From assembly GCA_051657715.1 (NCBI GenBank), contig JBOFLF010000044.1:1-64000 (forward strand): a DNA stretch of 64,000 nucleotides. Direction: 5' to 3'. The translations under genes and the position numbers were made by a program. Of this stretch, positions 52,491 through 61,454 are shown piece after piece (the first letter of the stretch is position 1; every line of letters starts with the position of its first letter). The notes under the pieces were generated by a model. It ran no database searches and was not told the origin of the DNA. It saw only the letters and a program-made list of their open reading frames with translations. The stretch is from JBOFBH01 sp051657715 (GTDB lineage: Bacteria; Actinomycetota; Actinomycetes; Actinomycetales; Angustibacteraceae).

Positions 52491-52946
52491 GTGTTCGACA
52501 CCATCAACGGCCTGCCGGTGCACGCGCTCGTGGTGCATGCGGTGGTGGTGCTGCTTCCGCTCGCGGCGCTTGGCACGCTCGCGCTGGCCGTCCGCCCGGT
52601 GTGGCGTGAGCGGTATGGCTTGCTGCTGCTGGGGATCACCGCGGCGGCGACCGTCCTGGTGCCGGTGGCCTCGTCCAGCGGTGAGGAGCTGGCGAAGCGG
52701 GTCGGTGATCCCGGCCGTCACGCGGATCTCGGTGATCAGCTGCTGTGGTTCGCGTTGCCGTTGCTGGTGCTGGTGGCCGCGCTGGTGCTGCTGCCACGGG
52801 GGCGGTCGGCAGGTCACGGTGCGATCACCGTGGTCGCCGTGCTCGCCGCGGCGGCGGCCGTGGCCACGATGGTCCAGGTGTACCGGGTCGGCGACAGCGG
52901 CGCCGAGGCGGTCTGGGGGGACATCGTGACCTCGACCCAGCGGTAG
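52491..52946 (+). CDS. DUF2231 membrane protein
   Basis: This 151-residue protein has four hydrophobic helices and opens FDTINGLPVHALVVHAVVVLLPLAALG; the HxLxVH region and PL are the DUF2231 signature. The function is unknown; some members are linked to heme or redox proteins. It sits between dnaX and recR, where many actinobacteria have the nucleoid-associated gene ybaB/ebfC. Start GTG 52491 has GGGGAGGA upstream. Confidence 0.85.
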   Translation: MFDTINGLPVHALVVHAVVVLLPLAALGTLALAVRPVWRERYGLLLLGITAAATVLVPVASSSGEELAKRVGDPGRHADLGDQLLWFALPLLVLVAALVLLPRGRSAGHGAITVVAVLAAAAAVATMVQVYRVGDSGAEAVWGDIVTSTQR

Positions 52947-53026
52947 CGCGGCGGTCAGACTGAGCCACCGCGCGGCGAGGGTGCCGCTGACCCTGCCGGC
53001 GTTCGTGACGGCCTAGGCTGAGGCTC

Positions 53027-53626
53027 GTGTACGAGGGAGTGGTGCAGGATCTCATCGACGAGCTCGGGCGGCTGCCCGGCGTCGGGCCGAAGAGCGCGCA
53101 GCGGATCGCGTTCCACCTGCTCGCCGCGGATGCGGCGGACGTCCGGCGGCTGGTTGACGCACTCACCGAGGTGAAGGACAAGATCCGGTTCTGCGCGTTG
53201 TGCGGCAACGTCTCGCAGGACGAGCGCTGTCGGATCTGCCAGGACGAGCGGCGCGACCGGAGCGTGCTGTGCGTCGTCGAGGAGCCGAAGGATGTCGTGG
53301 CGATCGAGCGGACTCGGGAGTTCCGCGGTCGCTACCACGTCCTTGGCGGCGCGATCAGCCCGATCGACGGTGTCGGCCCCGACGACCTGCGGATCAAGGA
53401 TCTGATGACCCGGCTGGCCGATGGGGTGGTCACCGAGGTGATCATCGCTACTGATCCGAACCTGGAGGGGGAGGCCACCGCCACCTACCTGGCCCGGTTG
53501 CTCGGCCCGATGGGCTTGCGGATCACCCGGCTCGCCTCCGGGCTGCCGGTCGGGGGAGATCTGGAGTACGCCGACGAGATCACGCTCGGTCGGGCGTTCG
53601 AGGGGCGGAGGCTGCTGGATGTCTGA
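53027..53626 (+). CDS. recR: recombination mediator RecR
   Basis: RecR works with RecO to load RecA at gaps. The 199-residue protein (GTG 53027) has helix-hairpin-helix GRLPGVGPKSAQRIAFHLL at 14-32 and zinc Cys56, 59, 68 and 71. The Toprim domain shows VVEEPKDVVAIE and ATDPNLEGEATATYL. The C-terminal GLPVGGDLEYADEITLGRAFEGR is canonical. Its stop overlaps the next ATG by 8 bases. Confidence 0.98.
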   Translation: MYEGVVQDLIDELGRLPGVGPKSAQRIAFHLLAADAADVRRLVDALTEVKDKIRFCALCGNVSQDERCRICQDERRDRSVLCVVEEPKDVVAIERTREFRGRYHVLGGAISPIDGVGPDDLRIKDLMTRLADGVVTEVIIATDPNLEGEATATYLARLLGPMGLRITRLASGLPVGGDLEYADEITLGRAFEGRRLLDV

Positions 53627-54230
53627 TGACTCACCCGATACCGCGCCCACCCCGGACCCTGAGGACGAGCGCGCCCAGCTGAGCCGGCTCGCCGCGGACA
53701 CCGCCATCGACGTCCGGGCGTTCCTGGAGGCGACCACCGCGGTCGCCAGTGGCACCTCACCCGACGTCGCGCTGCCGGTGATCCTGCTGGCGGTCAGCCA
53801 GGTGCTGGCCGCTGGAGCTCGGCTGGGTGCGATCGGGGACGTGGTGCCGCACGAGCGGTTCGAGCCCGATCCAGGCCCCGACCCGGACGTCGACCCGCTC
53901 CGGGACGCCCTCGCCAACGTGTTGCAGGGCATCGACGAGTACGTGCACGTGGCCGACCCGATCCTGTCCGGGGAGGTCGTGCCGGGAATGCTGTCCGGGG
54001 ACCTGGCGGTGATCGCCGCCGACCTCGGGCACGGTCTGCGGCACTTCGAGAGCGGCCGGGTCGACGAGGCGTTGTGGTGGTGGCAGTTCTCCTACCTGTC
54101 CAACTGGGGCGCGCACGCGGCTGATGCGCTGCGCACCGTCCAGTCGATCCTGGCCCACTTGCGTCTGGACGCTGACGAGGAGACCGTCGCCGACGCCCAG
54201 TTCGACGCTCTGCATCCCCGATCGACCTGA
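53619..54230 (+). CDS. DUF5063 domain protein
   Basis: This 203-residue acidic protein begins inside the last codons of recR (8-base overlap). It has an Asp/Pro-rich N-terminus, and helices including YVHVADPILSGEVVPGMLSGDLAVIAADL and ALWWWQFSYLSNWGAHAADALR. The conserved WWWQF...WG block is the DUF5063 signature; this family is regularly encoded after recR in actinobacteria. Function is unknown; the coupling suggests a partner in RecR-linked repair. Confidence 0.88.
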   Translation: MSDDSPDTAPTPDPEDERAQLSRLAADTAIDVRAFLEATTAVASGTSPDVALPVILLAVSQVLAAGARLGAIGDVVPHERFEPDPGPDPDVDPLRDALANVLQGIDEYVHVADPILSGEVVPGMLSGDLAVIAADLGHGLRHFESGRVDEALWWWQFSYLSNWGAHAADALRTVQSILAHLRLDADEETVADAQFDALHPRST

Positions 54231-54360
54231 TCTGGCCCGAGCCCTGTCACCACGTCTCATCTGATGCTGCTGGGTGAGGGCACCTCGGTCAGGCCACTCA
54301 TAGCGGCGGCGGCCCGCGGGCGCAGGGCGTCGGGCTCGACACCCCAGGCCAGAAAGACTC

Positions 54361-54381
54361 CATGGGAGCCCTGGTCCCATG
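54361..54381 (+). terminator. short hairpin after the recR-DUF5063 pair
   Basis: CATGGGA (54361-54367) and TCCCATG (54375-54381) are perfect 7-bp arms with a 7-base loop, 131 bases after the DUF5063 stop. The 54231-54482 gap holds no gene I can support. Confidence 0.4.
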
Positions 54382-54482
54382 TCGGATAACTTCACATAGC
54401 TTGCCGAGCTCGCCCACCGCGAGGCCACACCGGGGGGCGCACCTGCTCACGCGCTGTCAATGGGCGCCTGTTCGGACTGATC

Positions 54483-54815
54483 TCACAACTGCAGAATCCG
54501 CGCTGAGACCAGGTAGGACGCCGCGACGCCCGTGGAGTCGTGCAGGTTCCCGGGGTCCGCCAGCGTCGCCTCGGAACGCGCACGCACTGCGGCACCGGGG
54601 TCATCGGCGATGAGGTCCTGGCACAGTCCTGAGACGACGGCGTTGGCGTCGTGATCGTCCAGACCGTCCAGGGCCAAACCGTTGTGGAGCAACGTGGCGG
54701 CCTCGAGGAGAACCTCGCGAGCCATCTCCAGGTCGACCTCGGGTCGAGCCTCGGCTACTGCGTCGGCGACTGCCACGAGCTGATCGAACGGGGGGTGAAC
54801 GATGCCGGGTGCCAT
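54483..54815 (-). CDS. small hypothetical protein
   Basis: This 110-residue acidic protein (ATG 54815; GTG 54818 also possible) is mainly helical, with LVAVADAVAEARPEVDLEMAREVLLEAATLL and the end STGVAASYLVSARILQL. No family is recognised, no signal or membrane segment is seen, and it stands alone. The helical pattern and absence of stop shadows argue for a real gene, moderately. Confidence 0.5.
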   Translation of the reverse strand: MAPGIVHPPFDQLVAVADAVAEARPEVDLEMAREVLLEAATLLHNGLALDGLDDHDANAVVSGLCQDLIADDPGAAVRARSEATLADPGNLHDSTGVAASYLVSARILQL

Positions 54816-54935
54816 CACGGCAGCGTGTCAGTGCCGAAAGACCTTGGCAAACAAGTAAGAGTGCTGACGAGGCTGAGGACCGCAGGCAGCGTTCGCGCCG
54901 GTCACCGTGGCTCTGGGAAATGCTTGGTGTCGGTC

Positions 54936-55337
54936 TCAGCCGACGGCTGTCGGAAGCGAGGCGAACAGATCGACGGGGCGGCCATCCGGGTCGTGCAGGA
55001 CGGCGTACCGCTGGCCCCAGAACGCGTCCCACGGGGGCAGGTGGCCGTGGTGGCCGGCGGCGGTCAGCCGGGAGTACGTCACGTCGACGTCCGACGGGTC
55101 ATCGCAAGCGAACGCCATCGCCGACCGATGACCCCCGGTTGGCGGCGTCCAGCTGGGGTCGAACGAGCGAATCGTGTCCTCGGTGTCGAACGCCAGCAGC
55201 AGGCCACCCACCTCGATCTCGACGTGCGGCTCGGCATCGGCGCCCGCTGGGATGGCCAGCCCGACGTCGCGGTAGAAGGAGAGGGTGGCGGCCATGTCGG
55301 CGACCACCAGCTCGATGACGGCAGGTCGTGGGCTCAT
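54936..55337 (-). CDS. VOC (glyoxalase/bleomycin-resistance) family protein
   Basis: This 133-residue protein starts at ATG 55337. It has the beta-alpha-beta-beta-beta repeats of VOC proteins: VIELVVADMAATLSFYRDVGL, then HVEIEVGGLLLAFDTEDT, and WGQRYAVLHDPDGRPVDLFASL. The late Asp-Pro-Asp-Gly-x-x-x-Asp end is typical. Reaction unknown (isomerisation, dioxygenation or drug binding). Confidence 0.85.
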   Translation of the reverse strand: MSPRPAVIELVVADMAATLSFYRDVGLAIPAGADAEPHVEIEVGGLLLAFDTEDTIRSFDPSWTPPTGGHRSAMAFACDDPSDVDVTYSRLTAAGHHGHLPPWDAFWGQRYAVLHDPDGRPVDLFASLPTAVG

Positions 55338-55420
55338 GCGCGCCACCGTAGCCACCCCGTCCGACAGCGAAGGGTGGTCGATCTTCGTACCTGCCTGACG
55401 CGGTCGCTGCGTCCTGGGCG

Positions 55421-56743
55421 ATGACCCGGCAGGGTAGGCGGGTGGTCACGATCGCTGTCGCCGCCCGCGGGGACGCCCGCGCCACCGCGACCACCCTGGC
55501 CACCCTGCGCTGGGACGCGGGGCCGCTGCTGAACGATGCTCGGCTGCTGGTGGTGGACGACCGCCCCGGGTACCAGCACTCCGCCGCGATCGCCGAGCTG
55601 GCCTCGACGTACGGCGGGGTGCTGGTGGCGAGCGACGAGGTCGAGGGCTGGGCGACGATCGCCGTGGCGGTGGACTCCGCCGCACCGGGGCCGCTGGTGC
55701 TGATCGAGTCCGGCGTGATCCCTCGGCCGGGCGCCCTGACCGCTGCCGTGGCCAGGGTCGACCAGGACCCGACCGCCGTCACCCTGACGCCCGCGGCCTC
55801 GGACGGCGCGGTCCCGGTGGAGGTGGTGGTCTGCGATCGCGGGCGGTGGCCGAAGCTGCCGCCATTCCGCGGGTTCGGTGGCATGGACGCCGAGATGCTG
55901 CGGCGATCGTGGCAGGCAGCCGGGTCGCGGGTCCGGATCGGCCAGCTGGGTGTGCGCACCGTGGACGTCGACCGTCTGCACGGTCAGCCGGCCGCGGCTG
56001 CGCGCAACGCGCTGCTGGGCGTCCGGTGGGTCGGCGCGGACAGGACTGCCGAGGCGACGCTGCGACGTCGTCTCGGCGACGGCCTGGTCGACGCCGCCGT
56101 CGCCACGCTGGACCGGGAGGCGGCGTCCCCGCTCGCTGCCGCGGACGCGGTGTACTGGCTGCCGCACGCCCAGGCCCGCGCCGGGTGGCCGGCGGCGCTC
56201 GCCGCGTTCGACGTCGGCGGGATCGGCTGGCTGCCGCGCCGGCTGCCCCGGGTGGAGGTGTCCTTGACCGGCGAACAGCGGACCGCGGTCACCGTCGGTG
56301 CGATCGCCCGACGGGCTCGCCTGCGTGGGTGGTCGTCGGTCGTCGTCGTCGAGGGGCAGTTCGGACTGGCGGCTGTCGGCGCGGGTGCGTTTGATGACCC
56401 GCCAGGGGATACATCCGCGTCCGGGTCTGGCGAGGGTCTCGGATGGCGGCTCGGCCCACGGGCTGCCGTCGCGGCTCGGCCCGCGGATGTGCTGGTGCTG
56501 GACGGCCAGCCCTGGGACAGCCTGCGATCCCCGCTCGCTGTCCAGCTGGGGCCGCGTGCCCTGGCTGAGGTGGCCGACGCGGTGCCGGCGCGCAGCGCGG
56601 ACGTCGCGGCCTGGGTGGCCGCTGGTGGTGCGGTGGCGTCCGTGCTGCAGGACGCCGGTGCCGCCGGCCGGCTCCGAGCGGGGACGGTGCGGCCGCCGTT
56701 GGTGACCCGCCCACCGCTGGCTGGTGCCTGGCTGCGGTGGTGA
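55421..56743 (+). CDS. GT-A-like protein, possible glycosyltransferase
   Basis: This 440-residue protein starts at ATG 55421; GTG 55442 is also plausible. The N-terminal 240 residues look like a GT2/GT-A nucleotide-sugar fold: VVTIAVAARGD, ATTLATLRWDAGPLLNDARLLVVDDRPG, LVLIESGVIPRPGALTAAVARV. The C-terminal half is a second alpha/beta domain of repeats such as ADVLVLDGQPWDSLRSPLAVQLG. There is no clear DxD in the normal place. It converges with the GT25-like gene across a 19-bp tandem repeat, suggesting a linked function in surface glycans. Confidence in the enzymatic assignment is low. Confidence 0.5.
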   Translation: MTRQGRRVVTIAVAARGDARATATTLATLRWDAGPLLNDARLLVVDDRPGYQHSAAIAELASTYGGVLVASDEVEGWATIAVAVDSAAPGPLVLIESGVIPRPGALTAAVARVDQDPTAVTLTPAASDGAVPVEVVVCDRGRWPKLPPFRGFGGMDAEMLRRSWQAAGSRVRIGQLGVRTVDVDRLHGQPAAAARNALLGVRWVGADRTAEATLRRRLGDGLVDAAVATLDREAASPLAAADAVYWLPHAQARAGWPAALAAFDVGGIGWLPRRLPRVEVSLTGEQRTAVTVGAIARRARLRGWSSVVVVEGQFGLAAVGAGAFDDPPGDTSASGSGEGLGWRLGPRAAVAARPADVLVLDGQPWDSLRSPLAVQLGPRALAEVADAVPARSADVAAWVAAGGAVASVLQDAGAAGRLRAGTVRPPLVTRPPLAGAWLRW

Positions 56744-56794
56744 TCGGGGGCTGCGGTGGTGATCGGGGGCTGCGGTGGTGATCGGGGGCTGCGG
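56731..56794 (+). repeat. 19-bp tandem repeat, three copies plus a part
   Basis: The unit gctgcggtggtgatcgggg occurs at 56731-56749, 56750-56768 and 56769-56787 without mismatch, followed by seven matching bases. The first copy contains the TGA stop of the plus-strand GT-like gene; the rest lies in the short convergent gap before the GT25-like gene. Confidence 0.97.
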
Positions 56795-56855
56795 CCGGCC
56801 CGTTGATCGACGCCCGCGCGCCCAGGTCAGTGCAGGGTCAGGGCGCGAGGCATGG

Positions 56856-58370
56856 TCAGGGCGCGGTCCAGGCCGGATCGAGATGCCATGGGGTCTGCGG
56901 GGTGAACCGGCGTACCTCGTGGGAGTCCAGGACGACGCGGCGCCGGGTCAGCTGGTCGGCCTGGGCGGCCAGCCGGGGCCACGCGGACCAGCCCCGCAAC
57001 CGCCCCGAGACCAGCTGCGCGGCGTACCAGTTGTCGATCGGGCCATGCGCGTCGACGAACCGGTGGGCGCTCGCCAGGTCCGCCGGCAGCTCGGCGAGCA
57101 ACAGCGGGAAGGCGCGCTCGTGCACCAGGTAGGCATGCGCGGAGTACAGGTCGACGCCGGCCAGGTCGACCACCGGCCCGGCGTCCGGGTCGCCGGCCCA
57201 CGGCACGTCGTCCCAGCGGGGTCGATCGCCGCCGAGGAAGCCCAGGTCCCACTGCGCGGGCAGGTGAGCCAGGACGTCGACGAGTCGGTGCTCCGCGTCC
57301 GCCGCGAACACCACGTCGTCCTCCAGGATCAGCACGGTCCGCAGCCGTCGGCGGGCGGCGTCCGCGATCACCCCACGGTGCGAGAGGGCGATCGCCTCCG
57401 GGACCGCCCCCTGGTGCTCGACCGCCGGGAACCATCCCAACCGGTGCCCCAACCCCTGGTCCTGGACTCGGACGCTCAGGTCGCGTCGGCGAGCGGTCTG
57501 TGCCTGGGTGCTGATGGCCACCACGGCATCGATCGCCCACCACGGCGAAGCCTGCTCCTGCTCCAGCTCCTGGCGCACCCGCCCGACCAGCAACGGGTCG
57601 AGCCGGACGGCGTCCTGGCCAGGGCCGTTCTGATGAAGACCGTCCTGGCGCTGGCCGGTCGAGCCGCCGCCACAGGGGGCGGCGATCAGCTCGTTGCGCA
57701 ACGAGCTGCGCCACGGGTAGGCGGCGAACGCCGGCCCGCGCAATCCGGCGTCCACGGCGCGCAACCGGTCATCGAACCGGACAGCGCCCCCGCGCGCGGC
57801 GACAGCGTGCTCGACCGCACCCCATCCGCCGGGGCCGACCAGGCGCGGTTCGACGACGAGCGGCGTGCGGCACCCGATCGCGAGCAGACCCGGGTGCGGC
57901 TGACCCGGGTGCGGCTGAGACAGGTGCGGCTGAGACAGGTGTGGCTGAGACGGGGCGGCTGGCGCCGCGGAGCCCGACCTCGACCCGGTTCGGACCGCTT
58001 CCGCGCCGACGACAAGGTCGTCGTCCAGGCCGTCCAGGACGGCAGCCAGCAAGGCGGGGTCCAGGTCGGGGACCACGTCCCCGCCCAGCACCAGGACCGC
58101 ACGGTGCCCGCGGTCGCGGGCCGCGCAGACCGCGACGGTGAGCGCTGCCCAAGAGTCCGCGGCGAGGGTCGGGACGACGACGGCGTCCGGGTGCTGCTGG
58201 ACCAGCGCGACCGCCCCTTGGTGGCCGGTCAGCGCGATCGGAGACGGTGGTGGCCGGTCGTGCGGGTGCCGGTCGCGCGCTCGCACGACGAGGGTCCGCC
58301 AGGTCCGCAGCAGGTGGCTCGGCTCGATCGCCCAGGTGCACCACAAGGGTTCGCGGGGGTCGCTGGCCAC
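56856..58370 (-). CDS. two-domain glycosyltransferase, C-terminal half GT25-like
   Basis: This 504-residue protein has residues 1-280 as a degenerate GT-A-like domain with VVVPTLAADSWAALTVAV and VLVLGGDVVPDLDPALLAAV. Residues about 290-504 resemble GT25 (LPS/collagen-type) enzymes: IDAVVAISTQAQTARRRDLSVR, ALSHRGVIADAARRRLRTVLILEDDVVF and LYSAHAYLVHERAF. The EDD of LILEDDV is in the expected DxD-like position. The N-terminal domain carries a tandem SQPHL/GQPHP repeat (15-bp minisatellite). It could be a surface-glycan enzyme. ATG 58370 gives 48 bp to the divergent glycine-rich protein gene. Confidence 0.68.
   Translation of the reverse strand: MASDPREPLWCTWAIEPSHLLRTWRTLVVRARDRHPHDRPPPSPIALTGHQGAVALVQQHPDAVVVPTLAADSWAALTVAVCAARDRGHRAVLVLGGDVVPDLDPALLAAVLDGLDDDLVVGAEAVRTGSRSGSAAPAAPSQPHLSQPHLSQPHPGQPHPGLLAIGCRTPLVVEPRLVGPGGWGAVEHAVAARGGAVRFDDRLRAVDAGLRGPAFAAYPWRSSLRNELIAAPCGGGSTGQRQDGLHQNGPGQDAVRLDPLLVGRVRQELEQEQASPWWAIDAVVAISTQAQTARRRDLSVRVQDQGLGHRLGWFPAVEHQGAVPEAIALSHRGVIADAARRRLRTVLILEDDVVFAADAEHRLVDVLAHLPAQWDLGFLGGDRPRWDDVPWAGDPDAGPVVDLAGVDLYSAHAYLVHERAFPLLLAELPADLASAHRFVDAHGPIDNWYAAQLVSGRLRGWSAWPRLAAQADQLTRRRVVLDSHEVRRFTPQTPWHLDPAWTAP
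57887..57946 (-). repeat. 15-bp minisatellite inside the GT25-like gene
   Basis: Four 15-bp units, 57887-57901, 57902-57916, 57917-57931 and 57932-57946, of the form GACCCGGGTGCGGCT to GAGACAGGTGTGGCT, with a partial fifth. They encode the repeated pentapeptides SQPHL and GQPHP on the minus strand. Length changes would keep frame. Confidence 0.9.
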
Positions 58371-58417
58371 CGCCCGACCGTAGCTCGGCCGGTGTAACTC
58401 GTGCCCGCCTTCTCCCC

Positions 58418-59806
58418 ATGAAAGCGGGCACCGCCCGGCAGACTGCGGTGGTGAGCGGACGACAGTGGCGACGGATCTCGGTGTTGGCGCCGATCGGCAG
58501 CGTCCTCGGGCTGGCCGCGGTGCCGATGGCGAGTCTGCCGTCGTACGCGGCTGCGTTGAGCTGCGGCGCGTTCGAGCGGATCGCGTTCGACCCGGGCGAC
58601 CCGGACGGCGTGACGTGGGTCGTGCCGGATGATGCTGACGAGGTACGGGTACGAGCCGCGGGCGGTCGCGGCGGGTCCGCGACGGCCACCACGAACCGGT
58701 ACCGGGGCGCCGACCTCCAGCCGACCTTCCAACCGGCGCCGAGTGGCCCGCGAGCTGGTGGTTTGGGGGCGGTCGTCACCGAGCAGCTCCCGGTCAGGGC
58801 AGGCGAGACCCTGGTCGTGGTGCCCGGTGGGGGTGCACAGGGTGCGCAGGGCGGGGTGAACGGCGGCGGGGACACCCTCGTCGGTGGCAACGACTTCTTC
58901 GCAGGCGGCGGAGGCGGCGCTTCTGATGTCCGGCAAGGGGGCAGCGGCCCGGACGCCCGGGTGATCGTGGCCGGTGGCGGTGGCGGCACCGCCGCGGCCA
59001 CGTGGTGGGACGTCGACGTCGCGCGCGCCGAGGTTCCGCCGCCGTCGCCGCCCCCCGGCTTCTACGGCGCCGGCGGCGACGCGGGCCGGTCCGGCGGCAC
59101 GTCAGGTGGGTACCTGGGCGGTGTGGCGTCTAGGGATGGCCAGTTCCAGGGCCCGTCCAACTTCGGCGGGGGCAGCTACTCCGGTCAGATCACCGGTGGT
59201 CGTTCCGGGGCGCTGACCGCGGCCGGCGACGGTGGCACCGCCACCGTGACCGGGGGGCCCAGCTCCTTCGTCACCGTCCAGGGCGATGCCGGCGTCGGCC
59301 CGCTGGGCGGCGATGGCGATGGTTCCTACAGCGCTAGCCCTTTCCTCGGTCGCGCGATCGCTGGGGGCGGGGGCGGTGGCTACTACGGCGGGGGCAGCGG
59401 GTCAGCGGTTGGTTTCGGTACCGCGTCGCTGCCGACCCAGGTGCTGGCGTCCGGCGGCGGTGGTGGCTCCAGCCTGGGTGAGGTGACCGGGCTGAACGGC
59501 CAGATCGACGGGTACGTCGACCTGGCCGTCTGCACCGAAGAACCGGACCCGCCGCCGACCGATGGCCCAGATCCCACTCCCGGCCCCGATGCCGGGGGAG
59601 TGGCCGACGAGCGCGACCCTCGGTTGCTCAGCGGCGCCGACGATGACGCAGATCAGGCGTCGGACGCCGCAACCCTGCCCGACACCGGTACTGCGAGCAC
59701 CGCGGCGTGGTGGGGTCTGGCCGCGCTCGGCGCCGGCACCGGGTTGATCGTGGTGTCGCGGCGGCGCCACGGTCGCGGTGCCGGGTCAGTGACGGCCGAC
59801 GGCTAG
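58418..59806 (+). CDS. LPDTG-anchored glycine-rich surface protein
   Basis: This 462-residue protein starts at ATG 58418; GTG 58451 is an alternative. Signal peptide about 1-47 ends SYAAA. One Cys near the start of the mature part is followed by a Gly-rich domain (about 50-370) with VVVPGGGAQGAQGG, FFAGGGGGASDVRQGG, and VIVAGGGGGTAA, matching the glycine-rich (Gly_rich/ALK-type) beta-fold. The C-terminal part is a Pro/Asp linker, LPDTG at 420-424, a hydrophobic helix and RRR, so it is a sortase substrate with a canonical motif. No sortase gene lies in the window. Confidence 0.85.
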   Translation: MKAGTARQTAVVSGRQWRRISVLAPIGSVLGLAAVPMASLPSYAAALSCGAFERIAFDPGDPDGVTWVVPDDADEVRVRAAGGRGGSATATTNRYRGADLQPTFQPAPSGPRAGGLGAVVTEQLPVRAGETLVVVPGGGAQGAQGGVNGGGDTLVGGNDFFAGGGGGASDVRQGGSGPDARVIVAGGGGGTAAATWWDVDVARAEVPPPSPPPGFYGAGGDAGRSGGTSGGYLGGVASRDGQFQGPSNFGGGSYSGQITGGRSGALTAAGDGGTATVTGGPSSFVTVQGDAGVGPLGGDGDGSYSASPFLGRAIAGGGGGGYYGGGSGSAVGFGTASLPTQVLASGGGGGSSLGEVTGLNGQIDGYVDLAVCTEEPDPPPTDGPDPTPGPDAGGVADERDPRLLSGADDDADQASDAATLPDTGTASTAAWWGLAALGAGTGLIVVSRRRHGRGAGSVTADG

Positions 59807-59867
59807 GATCGGCCGCGTCCCGAGCGTCCCGCCGGGTCTTCCGCCGCTCGAACCGGAGGGGTCGTCC

Positions 59868-61181
59868 GTGGGCCTGGTCGTGCAGAAGTACGGGGGGTCC
59901 TCCGTAGCCGACGCGGACGCGATCAAGCGGGTCGCCCGGCGGATCGTGCACACCGTGGACGCGGGCAACCAGGTCGTCGTCGTGGTCTCCGCGATGGGCG
60001 ACACCACGGACGACCTGCGGGACTTGGCCCAGCAGGTATCGCCGCGACCGCCGGCCCGCGAGCTCGACATGCTGCTCACCGCGGGCGAGCGGATCTCCAT
60101 GGCAGTGCTGGCGATGGCGATCGCCGACCTCGGGCACCAGGCCCGGTCGTACACCGGCAGCCAGGCCGGGGTGATCACCGACTCGGTGCACGGCAAGGCC
60201 CGGATCATCGACATCACTCCTGGCCGGATCCGGCAGGCGTTGGACGGCGGCGCGGTCGCGATCGTGGCCGGCTTCCAGGGGGTCAGTCAGGACACCAAGG
60301 AGATCACCACCCTCGGCCGCGGTGCGTCCGACACCACCGCGGTGGCGCTGGCTGCCGCGCTCGGCGCGGATGTCTGCGAGATCTACACCGATGTGGACGG
60401 GGTGTTCACCGCGGACCCGCGGATCGTGCCGTCCGCCCGCCGGATCGAGCGGATCAGCACCGCGGAGATGCTGGAGATGGCCGCGTGCGGCACCAAGGTG
60501 CTGCACCTGCGGTGTGTGGAGTACGCCCGCCGGTACGGCGTCCCGGTGCACGTGCGCTCCTCGTTCAGCGACCGGCCCGGCACCTGGGTCGCAGACCCGC
60601 CCCTCGACGTGACACCCGACGCAACACCCGGTGGCCTACCCGATGGACAGGACGGCAGCATGGAGCAGGCGATCATCTCCGGCGTCTCGCACGACCGTAG
60701 CGAGGCCAAGATCACCGTGGTCGGCGTCCCCGACGAGCCGGGGAAGGCGGCCACGCTGTTCCAGGCGGTGGCGGGTGCGGAGATCAACATCGACATGATC
60801 GTGCAGAACGTGTCCACCGCCGCGACCGGGCGCACCGACGTCTCGTTCACCCTGCCGAAGACCGACGGGGTGCTGGCGATGTCCACCCTGGAGAGCATCC
60901 AGGGTGCGGTCGGCTTCGGTTCGTTGGTGTACGACGACCAGATCGGCAAGGTCTCGCTGATCGGCGCCGGCATGCGCACGCACCCGGGCGTCTCGGCGAC
61001 GTTCTTCTCCGCGCTCGCCGAGGCCGGGGTCAACATCGAGATGATCTCCACCTCGGAGATCCGGATCTCGGTGGTCACCCGCGCGCAGGACGTGGACACT
61101 GCGGTCCGGGCCGTGCACACCGCGTTCGGGTTGGACGCCGAGCAGATCGAGGCCGTCGTCTACGGCGGCACCGGCCGCTGA
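59868..61181 (+). CDS. lysC: aspartate kinase
   Basis: First enzyme of the aspartate pathway (Lys, Thr, Met and diaminopimelate). The 437-residue protein starts at GTG 59868 (GLVVQKYGGSSVADAD) and contains KYGGSS, VSAMGDTTD, the catalytic VAGFQGV, LGRGASDTTAVALAAALGA and two C-terminal ACT domains. The asd gene that usually follows is not here. ATG 60661 (MEQAIISGVSHDRSEAKI) could start the separately translated beta subunit known in Corynebacterium and Mycobacterium. Confidence 0.97.
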   Translation: MGLVVQKYGGSSVADADAIKRVARRIVHTVDAGNQVVVVVSAMGDTTDDLRDLAQQVSPRPPARELDMLLTAGERISMAVLAMAIADLGHQARSYTGSQAGVITDSVHGKARIIDITPGRIRQALDGGAVAIVAGFQGVSQDTKEITTLGRGASDTTAVALAAALGADVCEIYTDVDGVFTADPRIVPSARRIERISTAEMLEMAACGTKVLHLRCVEYARRYGVPVHVRSSFSDRPGTWVADPPLDVTPDATPGGLPDGQDGSMEQAIISGVSHDRSEAKITVVGVPDEPGKAATLFQAVAGAEINIDMIVQNVSTAATGRTDVSFTLPKTDGVLAMSTLESIQGAVGFGSLVYDDQIGKVSLIGAGMRTHPGVSATFFSALAEAGVNIEMISTSEIRISVVTRAQDVDTAVRAVHTAFGLDAEQIEAVVYGGTGR

Positions 61182-61346
61182 CCGTTCACCACCGATTGAC
61201 GGCTGGACAGCTCTGTCCACGTCCACACGGCCGCCGGTCCTGCCTTGATAGGAACGGTTCTGGCCCGCTGTGAGGTGGCTCGCGACGAGCGGGCAGGCCG
61301 AACTCCGGCCTGGAAATCGGGTTTCGACGACATCGTCGTTGGCCAC

Positions 61347-61370
61347 TCCCTTGCTTAGTTGTGCAAGGGA
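61347..61370. promoter_or_regulatory. palindrome upstream of the secreted protease gene
   Basis: TCCCTTGC (61347-61354) and GCAAGGGA (61363-61370) form a perfect 8-bp inverted repeat with an 8-base centre, about 85 bases before the protease ATG. The shape suits a dimeric repressor site or weak hairpin; the identity is unknown. Confidence 0.45.
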
Positions 61371-61454
61371 TCCGAGGTATCACGCCGCTCAGTCGTTGCT
61401 CTTCATCTTGGGTGAGCGCCCACTTCATGCGCGATTCGATACTGGAGGAGACCG

